Assembly (NCBI GenBank): GCA_905221605.1
Contig: CAJNDS010002711.1
Location: 62,001 to 126,000 of the forward strand
Direction of reading: 5' to 3'
Length of the DNA stretch: 64,000 bases
DNA from: Symbiodinium natans
Lineage: Eukaryota; Sar; Dinophyceae; Suessiales; Symbiodiniaceae
The notes under the pieces were generated by a model that searched no databases, was not told the origin of the DNA, and was given only the letters and a program-made list of their open reading frames with translations. Positions 61,505 through 64,000 of this stretch are shown piece by piece; position 1 is the stretch's first letter, and each line of letters starts with the position of its first letter. Position numbers and translations under genes: made by a program.

Positions 61505-62300
61505 TCGCGGGCTTCGAGCCAATCTTGAGCCAAGCTAGAAGTGTTTATAGAGTTTATAGAGCTTCGGGTGTCGTGACCTCAGTATGCTGCGCTGGCCGAG
61601 AGGCGGTGCCGCGGCGGGCATGGCATACGCAGGCGCGGCCCTTTGACGAGACTTTGGTGAGGGGGCACAACTCTTAAGAACCCCAAAACCCGCCGTTTTG
61701 TTTTGCAGGTTAGCTTCATCATTTAAGAGCCCCAATCCCGCCCGACTTGCTCCACTCTCCCTGCTCCCTCTCTCCACTCGCCCCACACGCTTCCTCTTCA
61801 CTTCCCACCCTCTACGCTTTCGGAGGTCCGCCACACCCCTCCCCTGCTTACCTCCCGATCTAGTCCTTGTTGCCCCCCGACTGTTCCCAAGCTCTTCACA
61901 TTAGGTTTTTCCCCACTCGTAGTCATTCGTAGATTGTCCAGACTCTGAGGTCTGCAATGCTCATTTCAAGTTTGAGAGGGGTCCCATGCTAAGCCCTATA
62001 GCCCTCTTGGTCGGCTATGATTTCAGTTACAAATGACAGGGGCGCCAGGGGGGGGGGGGTTGGGGGGGGGTGGGGGGGGGTGGGGAGTGTTCCGGACCCA
62101 AGCCCAGGGTTTTACATATGGGAGGGTCCCCCTCTCTCCTTCCCAAGGAGTATTGGGATCGTGGAGTCAAGTGATACGGAGAGGTTCATGTACTATGCAA
62201 TGACTCTGATGAATCTGACCCGCACCCAAGCCGCCTCTGTTCCTTACAAGTCATCCTCGTGTCTTTGGGGTTCTTGGGTTGCAGGGCTTCAGGTTTCAGG
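61505..62300 (+). repeat. segmental duplication, copy 2
   Basis: Partner of 60781-61400, enlarged by a family A remnant (61672-61735) and a pyrimidine-rich stretch up to about 61975 that copy 1 lacks; a G-rich run (62050-62085) is also expanded. Confidence 0.8.
61672..61735. mobile_element. family A remnant present only in duplication copy 2
   Basis: ACTCTTAAGAACCCCAAAAC faces TCATTTAAGAGCCCC. Copy 1 reads straight across this point. Confidence 0.6.
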
Positions 62301-62759
62301 GGCCGCTTTCCGGTCCCCAGGCCCTTAGCCGGGTCATGGGGACACCCTAAACCCTAAACCCCCTCTTTTGGCCCCAAGGCCTACAAACCCTGACACGTTA
62401 ACACGCCCGCCTCTCATCAATTGCAATGGCTGTTAGTAACATGTCCCACGCACATGTAGAAATTCTGGGTAGTTGGCTTTTCCTTACCGCGATTTTGTTT
62501 TGGTCCTGCTAGGTCCTATGGTAGGGAATGAAGGCTTTAGGTGTCCGACCCATCCCCTCATGCCCTGCTAAGAACCAGGAAGTTGTAAGCGGCCTAAAAG
62601 TGTTGAAGAACGGAGCTCCCGAGTAAGCACCCCCGAAAGCCAAAACAACACCGAACCCTCTTGCCAATCCTAACTTACCACTCAACCCTTTTGCCAGAGG
62701 ACTTTCTTGGTTGCCTCGATCTGCCGTCCAGTACAACCCCGAAACCCTGAAACCTAAAC

Positions 62760-62875
62760 CCAGACAGCAAAACTCCTCCGCTTGCTGACAAAGGCTCGCT
62801 GCCATAGCCATCGCCGGCACGGCGGCCGCCACTGGCGCTGCCATGGGCATCGCAACCCTGAGCTTGGCTGTTGGC
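62760..62875 (-). CDS. coding exon, Gly/Ser-rich
   Basis: The minus frame reads GSASGGRRAGDGYGSEPLSA. Acceptor GCACCCTTGGCAG, donor TCTGG|GTTTAGGT. Other minus frames are open because of the GC-rich repeats. Confidence 0.55.
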
Positions 62876-63164
62876 TGCCAAGGGTGCAGGGTCAAAGCGT
62901 CATGAGTCATAACGTGCAGATAAGTTTGGGGCGACCTGGGGGAACCCGATAAACCTTTTTTACCTCCAGGCCTCGTGGCGCATGCGGGGAAAGCACACTG
63001 TCTGTAAGCCCTTATAACCCCCAAACATATATTGCAATATATAAACAACATAAAAAGGATAATAATAATACAGTAATTACTCCAAATAATACATAGTGTT
63101 ATATCAATTGATCAATCAAAATCAAATACAAATGAGTATAGTCAAAGCCCCCAAGTTTTCATGG

Positions 63165-63333
63165 CTACCCGGCTGCGCAGCTGGCGGAGTGTAAGCATTG
63201 GCGACGGGGGCTGCGAAGCCCTGCATCCTCGGCAGTCGATGTAAGGGTTGGGGGGCCCTCAGGAGGTCTGCCTGCATAAACTTTGGTTGCTTCTTGTTTC
63301 AGGGGAGTCCCCTCGTATGTTTTCCGCACAAGT
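63165..63333 (-). CDS. terminal exon of a three-exon gene model
   Basis: 56 codons including TAG, containing TYEGTPLKQEATKVYAGRPP and ending SASCAAG. Acceptor TTGGTTCTCCGGAG. Its single leading A completes the GG left by the exon at 63369-63437. No family recognised. Confidence 0.85.
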
Positions 63334-63368
63334 CTCCGGAGAACCAAAGGCAACCCTAAACCCTAAAC
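63334..63368 (-). other. 35-nt intron made of telomere repeats
   Basis: Minus strand: GTTTAGGG, a second TTTAGGG, then TTGCCTTTGGTTCTCCGGAG. The two repeats give the donor and the remaining 20 nt the pyrimidine-rich acceptor. It is the smallest telomere-type intron seen here. Confidence 0.75.
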
Positions 63369-63437
63369 CCTAAAAAGGCAAGGCACTCAATTCGCTGGTC
63401 CCCGTCTGAACTGGACCGCCTCTTGTGGAATGGGCTG
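63369..63437 (-). CDS. middle exon of a three-exon gene model
   Basis: 69 nt reading SPFHKRRSSSDGDQRIECLA. One leading C completes the GG from 63549-63634, and it leaves GG for the next exon. Acceptor CCACCTACCGAG, donor TTTTTAGG|GTTTAGGG. Confidence 0.82.
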
Positions 63438-63548
63438 CTCGGTAGGTGGAGCATTTAGTGTCTAGGGTTTACGGTTGTGTTTGTCTTGCGTCGACACCCT
63501 AAACCCTAAACCCTAAACACTAAACACCTAAACCCTACACCCGAAAAC

Positions 63549-63634
63549 CCTGTTTGAACCCAGGCTGAAGGGGCGCACGCGTGCTCAGCACTGCGACACT
63601 CATTGTCGAGAGCGACCCCACATGATAGATGGCA
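63549..63634 (-). CDS. upstream exon of a three-exon gene model, cysteine-rich
   Basis: 86 nt reading CHLSCGVALDNECRSAEHAC and APSAWVQT. Acceptor GGGCTGTGTTTTCAG, donor AACAGG|GTTTTCGGG. Four cysteines and two histidines in 20 residues suggest metal or disulfide binding. Earlier exons were not found; the intron upstream runs into a family C region. Confidence 0.82.
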
Positions 63635-63754
63635 CTGAAAACACAGCCCTCAAAATTTCAAGAGGACAAGCTTTGCGCAAGCAAACCCCAAACCCTAAAC
63701 CCGAAACCCCCTCCGTCACAAGTGTGAGGTGCAAACATGTGTCCGCCAGCTGAA

Positions 63755-63980
63755 CCCTGACATTGGGGGGTCATATATACCCTAGGCTAACATCATTCAC
63801 ATTCAGGCAATATGAACTCCTAAACTCTTTTAGGGTTCAGTTGGTCTCCGTGGGCGGTCCATTCGACCTTTTTGAACTGCTTCATGGAGTTTTGGTTTGT
63901 ATTGCCTTACAAGGATTAAAGTAGTTTCGGGAGTATGACCCCAATTTTAGGGTTCATATGGTCCTCAAGGTTCTACAGTT
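63755..63980. mobile_element. family C elements, compound
   Basis: TATGAACTCCTAAACTCTTT with TAGGGTTCAGTTGGTCTCC, then GACCCCAATTTTAGGGTTCA with TATGGTCCTCAAGG. Confidence 0.6.
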
Positions 63981-64000
63981 TTCGACTGCCAGGGTTGGGG

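Noticed and set aside
1-64000. CRISPR array, rRNA, tRNA or dinoflagellate spliced-leader sequence
   Set aside because: I looked for regularly spaced identical repeats with unique spacers, tRNA box words and the GTAGCCATTTTGGCTCAAG leader; none was seen by eye.

Overview
Eukaryotic nuclear DNA, most likely from a protist or alga with plant-type telomere repeats (TTTAGGG/CCCTAAA). The repeat unit alone does not separate dinoflagellate, chromerid, oomycete, green alga and others, so no species is claimed. There are no operons, rRNA or tRNA genes. The window is full of interstitial TTTAGGG and CCCTAAA arrays, short inverted-repeat elements, homopolymer runs and microsatellites.

Main reading: the short unique stretches (about 40-190 bp) between the telomere-like arrays are coding exons, mostly on the minus strand, and the arrays are intron ends. 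Many exons run directly into the donor GTTTAGGG, and the following intron often closes with CCCTAAA plus a short tract ending in AG. The clearest gene model is at 63165-63634: three minus exons whose phases fit exactly, ending in a stop, with one 35-nt intron made of two telomere repeats plus a pyrimidine-rich tail. About 100 exon candidates are listed. No complete host gene could be assembled and none is assigned a function. Antisense frames are often open too, so the strand of single exons is less certain than their coding nature. Exons with a stop (16.6, 21.7, 26.0, 29.1, 52.3, 57.2 and 63.2 kb) suggest several genes, mainly on the minus strand, with plus-strand exons near 28.8, 32.9, 33.8, 42.5, 56.7 and 59.5 kb.

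At 53.6-56.18 kb lies a different object: an intronless minus-strand fossil of a positive-strand RNA virus. It has RNA-dependent RNA polymerase motifs (motif F, D-x4-D, SGDGLTSVGN, GDD), is cut off on its high side by a TTTAGGG array, is frameshifted after the polymerase core, and is followed by a decayed second frame that starts in a TGATG stop-start overlap.

Layout: 1-13.1 kb exons, arrays and inverted-repeat elements; 13.15-14.98 kb a satellite between direct repeats; 15-33 kb exons; 34.3-37.1 kb microsatellite and repeat-rich DNA almost without telomere repeats; 37.2-53.1 kb exons and elements; 53.4-56.2 kb viral fossil; 56.3-60.7 kb scattered exons and elements; 60.8-62.3 kb a tandem segmental duplication showing an element insertion with its empty site; 62.7-63.6 kb the best host gene model. 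At least seven families of short inverted-repeat elements are dispersed. One (family B) makes 8-bp target duplications and sits inside a coding exon like an introner.
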